The notes beneath the pieces were generated by a model. That model was not told the DNA's origin and did no database searches. It saw only the letters and a list, made by a program, of their open reading frames with translations. The position numbers and the translations under genes are program-made. Below are positions 1 through 8,000 of a DNA stretch of 64,000 nt, one piece after another (position 1 is the stretch's first letter; each line of letters opens with the position of its first letter). Source of the DNA: Spirulina subsalsa PCC 9445 (GTDB lineage Bacteria > Cyanobacteriota > Cyanobacteriia > Cyanobacteriales > Spirulinaceae); NCBI RefSeq assembly GCF_000314005.1, contig NZ_JH980292.1, positions 1,691,725-1,755,724 on the forward strand, read 5' to 3'.

Positions 1-117
1 GCCAACACAAGAAAGGATTACCATTTCAAGTTAGCCCATCAACTCTGTGATGGAGTCGGTAGTAAAACAGCGTGGATTAACTGCGGTCGGTGCGCCCGTG
101 GTCAAACAACCCAGTAA
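1..117 (+). pseudogene. TnpB C-terminal fragment, IS200/IS605 family
   Basis: Reading frame 1 from the first base gives ANTRKDYHFKLAHQL and then a short tail, stopping at 115-117. The RKDxxxKL motif is typical of TnpB (the RNA-guided nuclease of IS200/IS605-type elements), but the zinc-finger and last RuvC segments that should follow are missing. This is therefore an internally deleted remnant, or the end of a gene whose start lies left of the window. A right-end-like hairpin follows at 161-193, as expected for such an element. The motif match is seen directly; the assignment rests on family knowledge. Confidence 0.6.
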
Positions 118-149
118 TGGCGTTCTGTCGGGGACTTCGGTCTAGATAA

Positions 150-193
150 GAGTCTATATGGGAATCCCTCGCTTTCAGCGATGGGAGGTTCAA
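150..193 (+). mobile_element. IS605-type right-end hairpin remnant
   Basis: An imperfect hairpin (CCCTCGCT, loop, AGCGATGGG) ends in GGTTCAAA just after the TnpB fragment. In IS200/IS605 elements the right end folds into a subterminal hairpin, is cut near a TTCAA/TCAC-like tetranucleotide, and doubles as the 3' part of the TnpB guide (omega) RNA. Position and shape fit this; function is inferred. Confidence 0.45.
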
Positions 194-420
194 AGTCGGG
201 GAATAGGGAACAGGGAACAGGGAACGGGGATTGGGGATTGGAAATCGGGAGTCGGGAATCGGTGTAGGGGCGCAATGCTTGCGCCCTAGGGAGTCGGGAA
301 TCGGGAATCGGGAATCGGGAGTCGGGAATAATTATCAATTCTCCCCCTCTCCCCCTCTCCCCTGCTCCCCTGCTCCCCCTCTCCCCCCCTGTTCCCTGTT
401 CCCCGTTCCCTGTTCCCTAG
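194..420. repeat. GGGAATCGGGAGTC-type tandem repeats with complementary pyrimidine arm
   Basis: Bases 197-335 are built from short purine-rich units (GGGAACA, GGGAATC, GGGAGTC). Bases 340-418 are the opposite, CCCCTCT/CCCCTGCT/GTTCCCT units. The two arms could pair as a long imperfect stem. A near-perfect palindrome (AGGGGCGCAA, loop TGC, TTGCGCCCT) is nested at 265-288. Similar tracts lie near 53100-53170, 54975-55035, 59630-59740 and 61365-61560. ORFs across this tract are low-complexity artefacts. Confidence 0.8.
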
Positions 421-434
421 CCCCACGAGTAGAG

Positions 435-456
435 TTATTCAGCACGCACCAACTAG
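435..456 (+). repeat. TTATTCAGCA dispersed end-repeat
   Basis: TTATTCAGCACGCACCAACTAG resembles the TTATTCAGCARRCCCTA motif found at 39234, 57305, 61401 and 61568. It marks the right edge of the repeat field before the Uma2 gene. It is probably one end of a degraded MITE. Confidence 0.4.
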
Positions 457-516
457 CACATATTTACCATTTTTTGCTACAATAGTGTACAGTGAACACC
501 CAATTATGGGGGAAAA

Positions 517-1395
517 ATGTCCACAGAAAGCACCACTCAACCCGTACAAACAACCTACGAGACACCTTGGGAACCCGACATTTGGGAGCCTGAGATGCCC
601 CCAGATGACCTAATTTTTGATGACGGAGAACCCTTGGAAAGCAATCGTCACCGCATAGCCATGAACGTCCTGATCTTCTCCTTACAACAAGCTTGGCGAG
701 AGCGAGAGGATTATTTTACAGGCGGCAATATGTTTGTCTACTACAGTCGGGAGCAAGCGCGCAACCGAGATTTTAGAGGCCCAGATTTTTTTGCTGTACT
801 GGATATCGACGGCAGTTATTCCAGGGAGGGCTGGGTCGTCTGGGATGAAAATGGACGCTATCCCGATGTGATTATTGAGTTAATGTCTCCTTCCACTTAT
901 CAAGTGGATTTAGGGGAGAAAAAAGACCTCTATGAGCGAGTATTCCGCACACGCAACTATTTTGTTTATAATCCCTTTGATGCCAATTCTTTACAAGGTT
1001 GGCAATTAGATAACACATTGCAATATCAACCCCTTGTTGCCAATGAACAGGGCTGGTTATGGTCTGATGCGTTGGAATTTTGGGTCGGAGTCTGGGAAGG
1101 TTCAGTCATGCGGAATACAGCCCCTTGGTTACGCTTTTATGATGCCCAGGGGAATCTAGTTTTATTGCCCGAGGAGGCCGCCCAACAGGAAGCCCAGGCC
1201 GCCCAACAGGAAGCCGAACGGGAACGGGAACAGGCTCAACGAGAACGGGAACAGGCTCAACGAGAACGGGAACAGGCTCAACGGGAACGGGAACAGGCTC
1301 AACGGGAACGGGAACGCGCCCAGGCCGCAGAAGAACGCGCTGCCCGTTTAGCGGAACAGTTACGCGCTTTGGGGGTAGAAATTGAGGATCAGTGA
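517..1395 (+). CDS. Uma2 family protein with C-terminal heptad coiled coil
   Basis: This 292-residue protein belongs to the Uma2 (DUF820) family, which is strongly expanded in cyanobacteria and has a PD-(D/E)xK nuclease fold; cellular role unknown. Visible landmarks are RGPDFFAV (~residue 89), PDVIIELMSPST, the following DLGEKKDLYERV, and YFVYNP, matching the Asp/Glu/Lys active-site layout. From about residue 224 the protein becomes a charged coiled coil made of near-identical heptads (QREREQA), encoded by a 21-bp minisatellite at about 1221-1315. Copy number there could vary by slippage. The ATG at 517 is preferred because the upstream ATG at 506 is out of frame. Uma2 fragments also lie at 12651 and 14421. 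Confidence 0.85.
   Translation: MSTESTTQPVQTTYETPWEPDIWEPEMPPDDLIFDDGEPLESNRHRIAMNVLIFSLQQAWREREDYFTGGNMFVYYSREQARNRDFRGPDFFAVLDIDGSYSREGWVVWDENGRYPDVIIELMSPSTYQVDLGEKKDLYERVFRTRNYFVYNPFDANSLQGWQLDNTLQYQPLVANEQGWLWSDALEFWVGVWEGSVMRNTAPWLRFYDAQGNLVLLPEEAAQQEAQAAQQEAEREREQAQREREQAQREREQAQREREQAQRERERAQAAEERAARLAEQLRALGVEIEDQ
1221..1315 (+). repeat. 21-bp minisatellite inside the Uma2 gene
   Basis: The unit GAACGGGAACAGGCTCAACG(A/G) recurs about four to five times with only A/G changes. The 21-bp period keeps the frame and yields seven-residue coiled-coil heptads. Confidence 0.85.
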
Positions 1396-1455
1396 GAGTG
1401 AATTAGGAGTACATTTTCCGGTACAGTGATCTAAAGCACTCACACGAAAAAACTC

Positions 1456-3219
1456 ATGAGCAATCCCTTGAAATGGTTGCGAAAGCCGATTAATTTGGTG
1501 TTAATGGCGATCGCAACTACTCTGTTTGTTATCTCTCAAGTTACCATTTCCCAAGCCCTCGCCCCCCATGAGAATCATTACGAAATCTGGGGATCTGATC
1601 AATCTAACTCCGTCCCCGGTGTGGAAAGTCTCGGAGTCCAAGGAGGTCTGATTTGGATTTGGGACAGTCAAGACGTAGAACAGCAAATCACATCCGGAGT
1701 CACCGCCCAACCTTTAGGCTGTGATGGTCAAAATCGCCCCGGAGACGGGCCTTGTGATGTGAATGTCGTTTTTCCCCCCAACTTGGCGGAATACGACCAA
1801 AACCGCCCCACAGGGAAAACCCTAGGCGACCTCCCGGGATTTGGGCGTTTACACGGAATGTTAACCGACCCCCAAAACAAATATCTCAACGTGAACTTAT
1901 TCACACCGGGGGGTGGATATGTGGGTATTATGGACGGAGAAACCAAAGAGGCGATCGCTCTATTCCGCGTCACAGCCACCAACGCCAGCGGCCCTGAACG
2001 TTCCGTCCATATGTCCTTCTGGAACTCCGACGGCAGCGCCCTATTACTCGCCAATTTAAACGGGAAATTATTAGAACGCATTGATATTGTCCGCAATCAG
2101 GACGGTAAAATTATTAATGCTATATACAATAAAACCGCCTCATTAGGCGTGGGCAAAGGGATGGAAGTTGTTGACTCCGCCAAAGTTTATCGAGGCAAAA
2201 ACGCTCACAATCATGACCTAGTGGGTAAAGTCCTAGGCAACTATAACCCCACCGCCCTAGCCGATTTAACCCCCAGTGGTCAATGTAAAGAAAATGGTTG
2301 CACCGCCGAAAATAACGCCAGCCAAGGGGGACGACCCAATAATCTGATCATTTGCCCCATTGTTTCCAGCTTAGATCATACCTACATCACCCTCGCCGCC
2401 GGGGGTCTGTTAGTCGCTGATACCAAAACCACCCCGATGAGCATTATTGGGGAATATAGCAACGAAGTTGTTAACGGTGCAGGCTGTGGGGGAGTGGAAG
2501 TAGACGGCACCATCTGGTTAAATGCTGGGGTGTCCGCCTCCGATGCCGGAGCCACCCAATCCACCTTTAGCCTATATAACCTTGATGACCGGGCGTTTAG
2601 TAATCGTCCCAATCCCCCCAATACTCCCGCCCCCGTCGTAGTGTATAAAGACCCCACCAACACCACCACCAACGGTCATATTGGGGGAGAGGCCGCTAAC
2701 ACCACCGGACAGTTACCCGGCACCACCACCCGCCATGATAATCACGGCATGGCCGCCACCGTTTCCGGAGCTTATCTCCACAATACCGACCGGATTCAGA
2801 ACCGGATTCAAGTGTTTAACACCCAAACCTTAGACCGGACAGACTATGATCTCACCTCCGCCGATGGTCACGGTAAGGGTTTAGGAGCCTGTGCGGCCGC
2901 TTCCATCACCGACGATTCCAACTTACCCACCAACGACCCGGCTCCGGATTTAATGGAACCGAGTCCTGATGGAAAGTATCTCTTTGTCGCGTTCCGGGGG
3001 CCGCTTCCGGTTTCTGTCGGTCACTCATCCCAAGGCAGTTGTCCGGGGGTGGGTGTGGTTGAACTCACGGAAAATGGCGCATCCGGTCGCTTAGTGTCTG
3101 TCCTGCGCAGTTCCAATGTAACGGATAGCGCGCTTTCCTCAATTGCCGGGGGTCACGACTATCAAGGCAGCGAACACAGTGATCTCCACGGTGTCGCGAT
3201 TCGTCGCCACTCCCACTAA
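1456..3219 (+). CDS. Secreted propeller-like protein of unknown function
   Basis: I do not recognise a named family for this 587-residue protein. It begins with a clear export signal: basic n-region KWLRKP, hydrophobic core of about 20 residues, and a likely cleavage site after SQALA (~residue 35). The mature part is rich in Gly, Asn and Pro, with many short beta-like stretches and phrases such as EPSPDGKYLFVAF and RIQVFNTQTLDR, which resemble blades of YncE/NHL-type beta-propellers. Several His-containing motifs (HDNHG, DGHGKG, GGHDYQGSEHSDLHG) and Cys residues could bind metal. The gene starts 60 bp after the Uma2 gene and may share its transcript. A hairpin repeat follows. Propeller fold and metal binding are inferences. 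Confidence 0.6.
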   Translation: MSNPLKWLRKPINLVLMAIATTLFVISQVTISQALAPHENHYEIWGSDQSNSVPGVESLGVQGGLIWIWDSQDVEQQITSGVTAQPLGCDGQNRPGDGPCDVNVVFPPNLAEYDQNRPTGKTLGDLPGFGRLHGMLTDPQNKYLNVNLFTPGGGYVGIMDGETKEAIALFRVTATNASGPERSVHMSFWNSDGSALLLANLNGKLLERIDIVRNQDGKIINAIYNKTASLGVGKGMEVVDSAKVYRGKNAHNHDLVGKVLGNYNPTALADLTPSGQCKENGCTAENNASQGGRPNNLIICPIVSSLDHTYITLAAGGLLVADTKTTPMSIIGEYSNEVVNGAGCGGVEVDGTIWLNAGVSASDAGATQSTFSLYNLDDRAFSNRPNPPNTPAPVVVYKDPTNTTTNGHIGGEAANTTGQLPGTTTRHDNHGMAATVSGAYLHNTDRIQNRIQVFNTQTLDRTDYDLTSADGHGKGLGACAAASITDDSNLPTNDPAPDLMEPSPDGKYLFVAFRGPLPVSVGHSSQGSCPGVGVVELTENGASGRLVSVLRSSNVTDSALSSIAGGHDYQGSEHSDLHGVAIRRHSH

Positions 3220-3241
3220 ATTGGGCTAAATGGCCCCACCT

Positions 3242-3287
3242 GAACCCGGTTTCTTGGCACGTCCTACCAGAAACCGGGTTTCTTTTG
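3242..3287 (+). terminator. Hairpin repeat AGAAACCGGGTTTCT, likely terminator
   Basis: The perfect palindrome AGAAACCGGGTTTCT at 3270-3284 is followed by TTT, and a half copy GAACCCGGTTTCTT precedes it at 3242. It lies 50 bp after the propeller-like gene. A related hairpin (CAGAAAC-CTA-GTTTCTG) follows the PpiC gene at 10695. Confidence 0.5.
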
Positions 3288-3632
3288 GCTCACTAACGCA
3301 TTCAAGAGCCAATTTTTCTCCTGCTATAGCAAGCCTCAATCAATTATGAAATGCGATTACATAACCCTAGATTTTTGAATTAGAGGCTCAAAGCTCGTCC
3401 CCTACTGACTTCTGAATTTCTGAACTCCTGCATTCTTCCTCCAAAAGAGATTCACAACCCAGATAGACCCGCTATAAATGGGTTAACTCTGCAATTCCCG
3501 ATCGGATTTTTCTCTTCAGAATAAGTGGGGATAAACCATCGGAGAAATTACTTACATTCCCTGCGTAATTTTTCAACAAGATTTGATGAAGTTAAGGCGT
3601 TTAGCGCTTGTCAAGAGTGAAACCTAGCAAAA
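3288..3632. other. Intergenic, no gene seen
   Basis: This AT-rich stretch shows no credible ORF, RNA gene or terminal repeat. It leads into the 11-bp repeats at 3633-3683. Confidence 0.5.
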
Positions 3633-3683
3633 TGAACTTTAAATGAACTCCGGAAAAGAGGTGAACTTTTCATGAACTTTTCC
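3633..3683 (+). promoter_or_regulatory. Two pairs of 11-bp direct repeats (TGAACTTTnnn)
   Basis: TGAACTTTAAA-TGAACTCCGGA (3633-3654) and TGAACTTTTCA-TGAACTTTTCC (3662-3683) form two head-to-tail pairs with an exact 11-bp period, one helical turn. Such spacing is typical of dimer sites for OmpR/PhoB-class response regulators. The site ends 55 bp before the glycosyltransferase start. The regulator is unknown; the role is inferred from spacing alone. Confidence 0.45.
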
Positions 3684-3738
3684 GCTATTTAGCTGTTGTA
3701 AAATGGTCGCCAGAACTAAAGATTAGACCATTTCCTGT

Positions 3739-4923
3739 ATGTTACTTTCTCACCCTCATTTTTTGCTACTTTGTCCCAACCTCTTCGGGTTTAAAGGGGG
3801 GATTCAAGTTTATTCACAATTTTTACTGGATAGCCTGCGATCGCTTTATCCTCAAGGCAGCTTTGAGGTATTCCTCAAATACGATCAACCCCATCAATGC
3901 CCTGCACCCCCGAGTAACACCCGCTTTCACGGGTTCGGGGTATTTCCCCGTTCCCTGCAAACCCTCCTCCTGGCCGCACAACCCATCCTCTCCGGTTTGG
4001 AAAAAACTCCGGATTTAGCGATCGCCACCCACCTCAACTATGGCCTGACCTGTTACGCCCTCAAACGTCTCGCCGGAATTCCCTACTGGATCATCGTCCA
4101 TGGTCTAGAAGGTTGGAACTTAGAGCATCCTTGGCGAGTGAAAGCCCTCCAAAACGCCGACCGCGTAATAGCTGTGAGTGAATATACACGCGATCGCCTC
4201 CTCGCCGAACAACCCCTCACCCCCCAACAAATCAGCGTCCTCCCCAACACATTCAACCCCCAACAATTCCAACCCGCCCCCAAACCCGAATATCTCTTAA
4301 AACGCTATCACCTCAACCCAAACCAGCCCATCCTCCTCACCGTCACCCGTCTCGGCAAAACCGCCACCTACAAAGGCTACGACCAAATCCTAAAATCCCT
4401 CGTCACCCTGCGCCAAACCATCCCCAACCTCCACTATATCCTCATCGGCAAAGGAGACGACACCCCCCGCATTCAAGCCCTAATTGAACACCTCAACCTC
4501 CAAGAAGCCGTCACCCTAACCGGATTCATCCCCGACCATGAACTCTGCGACCATTACAACCTCTGTGATGTCTTCGCCATGCCCAGCAAAGGCGAAGGAT
4601 TCGGCATCGTTTACCTAGAAGCCTTAGCCTGCGGGAAACCCGTCCTCGCCGGGAATCAAGACGGATCCATTGACCCCCTCCTGCGCGGCAAAATCGGCTG
4701 CTTAATCGACCCCGACAACCTCCCAGAAATCACCCACAACCTCCGACAACTCCTCACTCAAACCCACCCCAACCCCCGACTTTTCCAACCCCAAACCCTC
4801 CGCCAAACCGTCATCCAAACCTTCGGTCTAGGTCAATTCAAACAAACCCTCAGCCAACTCACCCACAGCACCTTATGCCCCCAATATTTCCCCCCCATCC
4901 TACCCATCCAGTCCCTGCTTTAA
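3739..4923 (+). CDS. Glycosyltransferase family 4 (GT-B)
   Basis: This 394-residue protein has the GT4 layout. The N-terminal domain carries the acceptor-side loop FGFKGGIQVYSQFLLDSL (cf. the GG loop of GT-B enzymes), and VIHGLEGW and DRVIAVSEYTRDRL are typical of cyanobacterial GT4s. The C-terminal domain has ILLTVTRL, ILIGKGDD and the E-x7-E donor-binding motif in EGFGIVYLEALACGKPVLA. It should transfer a nucleotide-sugar residue to a polysaccharide or glycolipid; donor and acceptor cannot be read. There is no signal peptide, so it is cytosolic or peripheral. It stands alone behind a possible response-regulator site. Confidence 0.85.
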   Translation: MLLSHPHFLLLCPNLFGFKGGIQVYSQFLLDSLRSLYPQGSFEVFLKYDQPHQCPAPPSNTRFHGFGVFPRSLQTLLLAAQPILSGLEKTPDLAIATHLNYGLTCYALKRLAGIPYWIIVHGLEGWNLEHPWRVKALQNADRVIAVSEYTRDRLLAEQPLTPQQISVLPNTFNPQQFQPAPKPEYLLKRYHLNPNQPILLTVTRLGKTATYKGYDQILKSLVTLRQTIPNLHYILIGKGDDTPRIQALIEHLNLQEAVTLTGFIPDHELCDHYNLCDVFAMPSKGEGFGIVYLEALACGKPVLAGNQDGSIDPLLRGKIGCLIDPDNLPEITHNLRQLLTQTHPNPRLFQPQTLRQTVIQTFGLGQFKQTLSQLTHSTLCPQYFPPILPIQSLL

Positions 4924-5033
4924 ACAGACCCACTGAAAACCCCTAAACCATCTACATCAAATTCTCTCCTTTCCCCAGAGAACCTTCTAGAACCCAACAA
5001 TTCAACACCGTTCATTAGTCACAGGAATCTACC

Positions 5034-8000
5034 ATGTTTATCGGACAACTCTTCTTTAACCTCTTCGGCACCAAAAAATCCCAATCCCCCGAACAGGAAG
5101 AACAAACCACCTACTTTCAGGCCTTCATCCTCGAACCCATCCTCACCCCCAGCGGCCTCATTGATGCCGGAGACGACAGTCCAGATCCTGGCTGGATTGA
5201 ACCCATCACCATTGACCCCTCCGACTTTGACCCCCTCGACCTTCCAGAATCCGAACTCGAATCCCCCAGCCTCGAAGAAATTGAGCAATTCCACGACAGC
5301 GAAACCGACCTAGAATCCGTCCTGCCGGACGACCATTTTGAAATTGAAGACGAACTCGAAATCATACCCTACATTGAATTAGAACCCCAATCTCCCTTTA
5401 ACGCTGGAGTCTTCACCGTCGGCGACACCGGACAAGTCGAAATCGACTACCTCTTTGACGGCGGCAAATATCAATTTGAACTGGCCATCTTCAGCTTAGA
5501 AGGCATGGAAGACTTTGAACCCGGTTCCGAGGCCTTCATTGCCGAAGCTGCACGACGCGCCCTCTCTAACTCTGAATTCGGTCACATCGTCATTCAAGAC
5601 CGACTCGAAGGGGCAAAATTTGAAGGCCTAGGCAACCTTGGAGAAAATAACAACTGGAACTCTGGGGACTATTTAGGCGTGAAATCCTTCTCCATGCGGC
5701 CGGGGGATGAATTCGCCTTTATGTTAACCCCCAATGGGCGCATACAAGAGGTTTTAAATAACCCCAATATTACTGGGACAAAAGCCCCCATTTTCTCCTT
5801 GGGAACCGCTAATCCTGATGATATGTTCAACTTCGGGCAGATTGCCGATGTGACAGGGGATGGCAGTACCTTTGTCATGGAAGATGTCCAGTTTGGTCAT
5901 GCTTGGTATGACGGGGACTACAACGACTTAATCTTCCAAGTGCGCGGCGCAACAGGTGAAGCACCCCTAATGACCGACTTAATCGACCCGGCCATAGATT
6001 GGCGGGAGAGTGATTTAGGTCAGGCTTTGATTAGTTATGCCACCCGTTACGTGGAGGAAGTGGGCGTTGAAGATATTGGGTTTAGTTTCTCACGGGAATA
6101 TCAACCCCTCATCGGGATTATTGACACGGGATTTAGTGCAGATAATCCCGATTTGGACTATTCCAACATCATGTTAGGACGAGATTGGATTGATGGGGAT
6201 GATAATCCCTTGTTGAGTGCTGGGGAAGGCAATGAACACGGAACCCATGTCTTGGGGATTATTGCTGCCCAACGAGATAATGGGATTGGCATTGATGGCA
6301 TTAATCCCGATGCACCGATTTGGTTAGGTCGTGCAGTAGGTTCGGGTCGTTGGGCAGATTCTTTGGTGGAATTTGTCGATGCAGCGGTGGAGTCGGGTCA
6401 ACCCAATGCGGTGGTGAATTTGAGTTTAGATTTAACTCAGATTGATGCTGAGGGCAATGTGACGACTCGTTATGAGTTTACACCAATGGAACGAGCGGCC
6501 ATTGAATATGCACGCCAGAACAATGTGTTGCTGGTGGTGGCGGCCGGGAATGATGGCGGTGTGATGTCGGCTTTGGGTCAAGCGTCTCAGGAGTTTGATA
6601 ATATCATCACCGTTGGGGCGGCTCAACAGTTTGACCCGACGGCTTCCCCGTGGCAGGGTGCAGACCGGGCGGATTATTCGAGTTATGGCCGTGGCTTGGA
6701 TTTGATGACCTATGGTGGAACGGAAGAGAATCCCGCTTTTTCCCTGAGTGGGGATGGGATGGGAACGATGGCCGGAACTTCTGTGGCAACAGCGAAGGTA
6801 ACGGGGGCGGTGTCTCAGGTTTGGGCAGCGAATCCGGGGTTAAGTTACCGTCAGGTGATTGAGATTTTGAAGCAGACGGCGACGGATTTGGGTGAGACGG
6901 GGTTTGATTTAGCCACAGGTGCGGGTTTGGTGAATATGATGGCGGCGGTGCAGTTGGCGAAAGCGACAAAGCCTCAAGATTATGACGTATTGGCCACTAT
7001 TATTCCTGATACTTGGAGTGGTGAAGGGGTCTTTACGCCTGGGGAACGGGCTGTCAATCATCCAATTGTGCGAGAAAACTTTAGCGGCTGGGTGATGCCA
7101 ACAATCGGTGTTGCTTTGCGGAATAGTACCCGCCATGAAGACCGTAGCGGTTTGGCTGAACCGTACCAAAAAACTCTCTCGTTTGATGCCTGGACTTATG
7201 GGGAGCGAGTGACAGATTATCAGTTAGGAACTCCTGATGAGTTGTGGTATCGGGTATCAGGAACGAATTATTGGGTTCCTAGTGCCTATATCTATGGTTT
7301 TCCTGGCAGTCGTCCGCCAGTATTAGCACCTAAAACAACACCGACTCCTCAACCGCAGCCTCAGCCCCAGCCATCACCCAGTAATGGGAATAATATTATT
7401 AATGCGGTCAATAAAGTTAATCCCGATCAATGGTACTATCGACCCCGCGACATTACGGGCGATCGCATCAACGAAACGTTCTGCAATTGGTTTGCGGCTG
7501 ATGTTCTTGATCAGTTAGGGGTTCCCATTCCGCGCAATGGCCCTAGTGCTGGTGCTTACACGAAACCTCACCCTATCTATGGAACGAATACCCCATATAA
7601 GCCTTACGGAACTGACCAGTTATTAAATTTCATGAACCGTGGCGGGGATGGGATGTGGGAACGAGTGAGTGCATCGGAAGCCGTCAGTAGTGCGAACAAT
7701 GGACAGGTTGTCCTTGCTTGTTCTGTAGGTCATGTTGCTGTTGTTATCCCTGGCGGGTCTGGCTCAAATGTCCGGATTGCTCAAGCGGGTGCAACGAATG
7801 GTAAGGATATGAGTGTTACTACAGGGTTTGGTAACATTACGCCTACCTACTTCCGGTATAAGGGGACTGTTAAGGGTAGTGTTAGCCCCAACACGAATAC
7901 TTCTTACTCACCTCCAGCAACACCTGGACAAACACGGCAGTATATTGTCAAGTCTGGGGATACTCTTTGGGGAATTGCCCAACGAGAGTTAGGTGATGGC

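Noticed and set aside
194-420. GGGAATC/GGGAGTC tract as a CRISPR array
   Set aside because: Units are 7-14 bp with no unique spacers; it is a minisatellite.
231-485. 84-codon ORF on the plus strand
   Set aside because: It translates only repeat units and a TIR-like end; low complexity and no start signal.
5034-5400. Sec signal peptide on the giant exoprotein
   Set aside because: The first 20 residues contain a short hydrophobic run but no basic n-region or cleavage site, and an acidic region follows.
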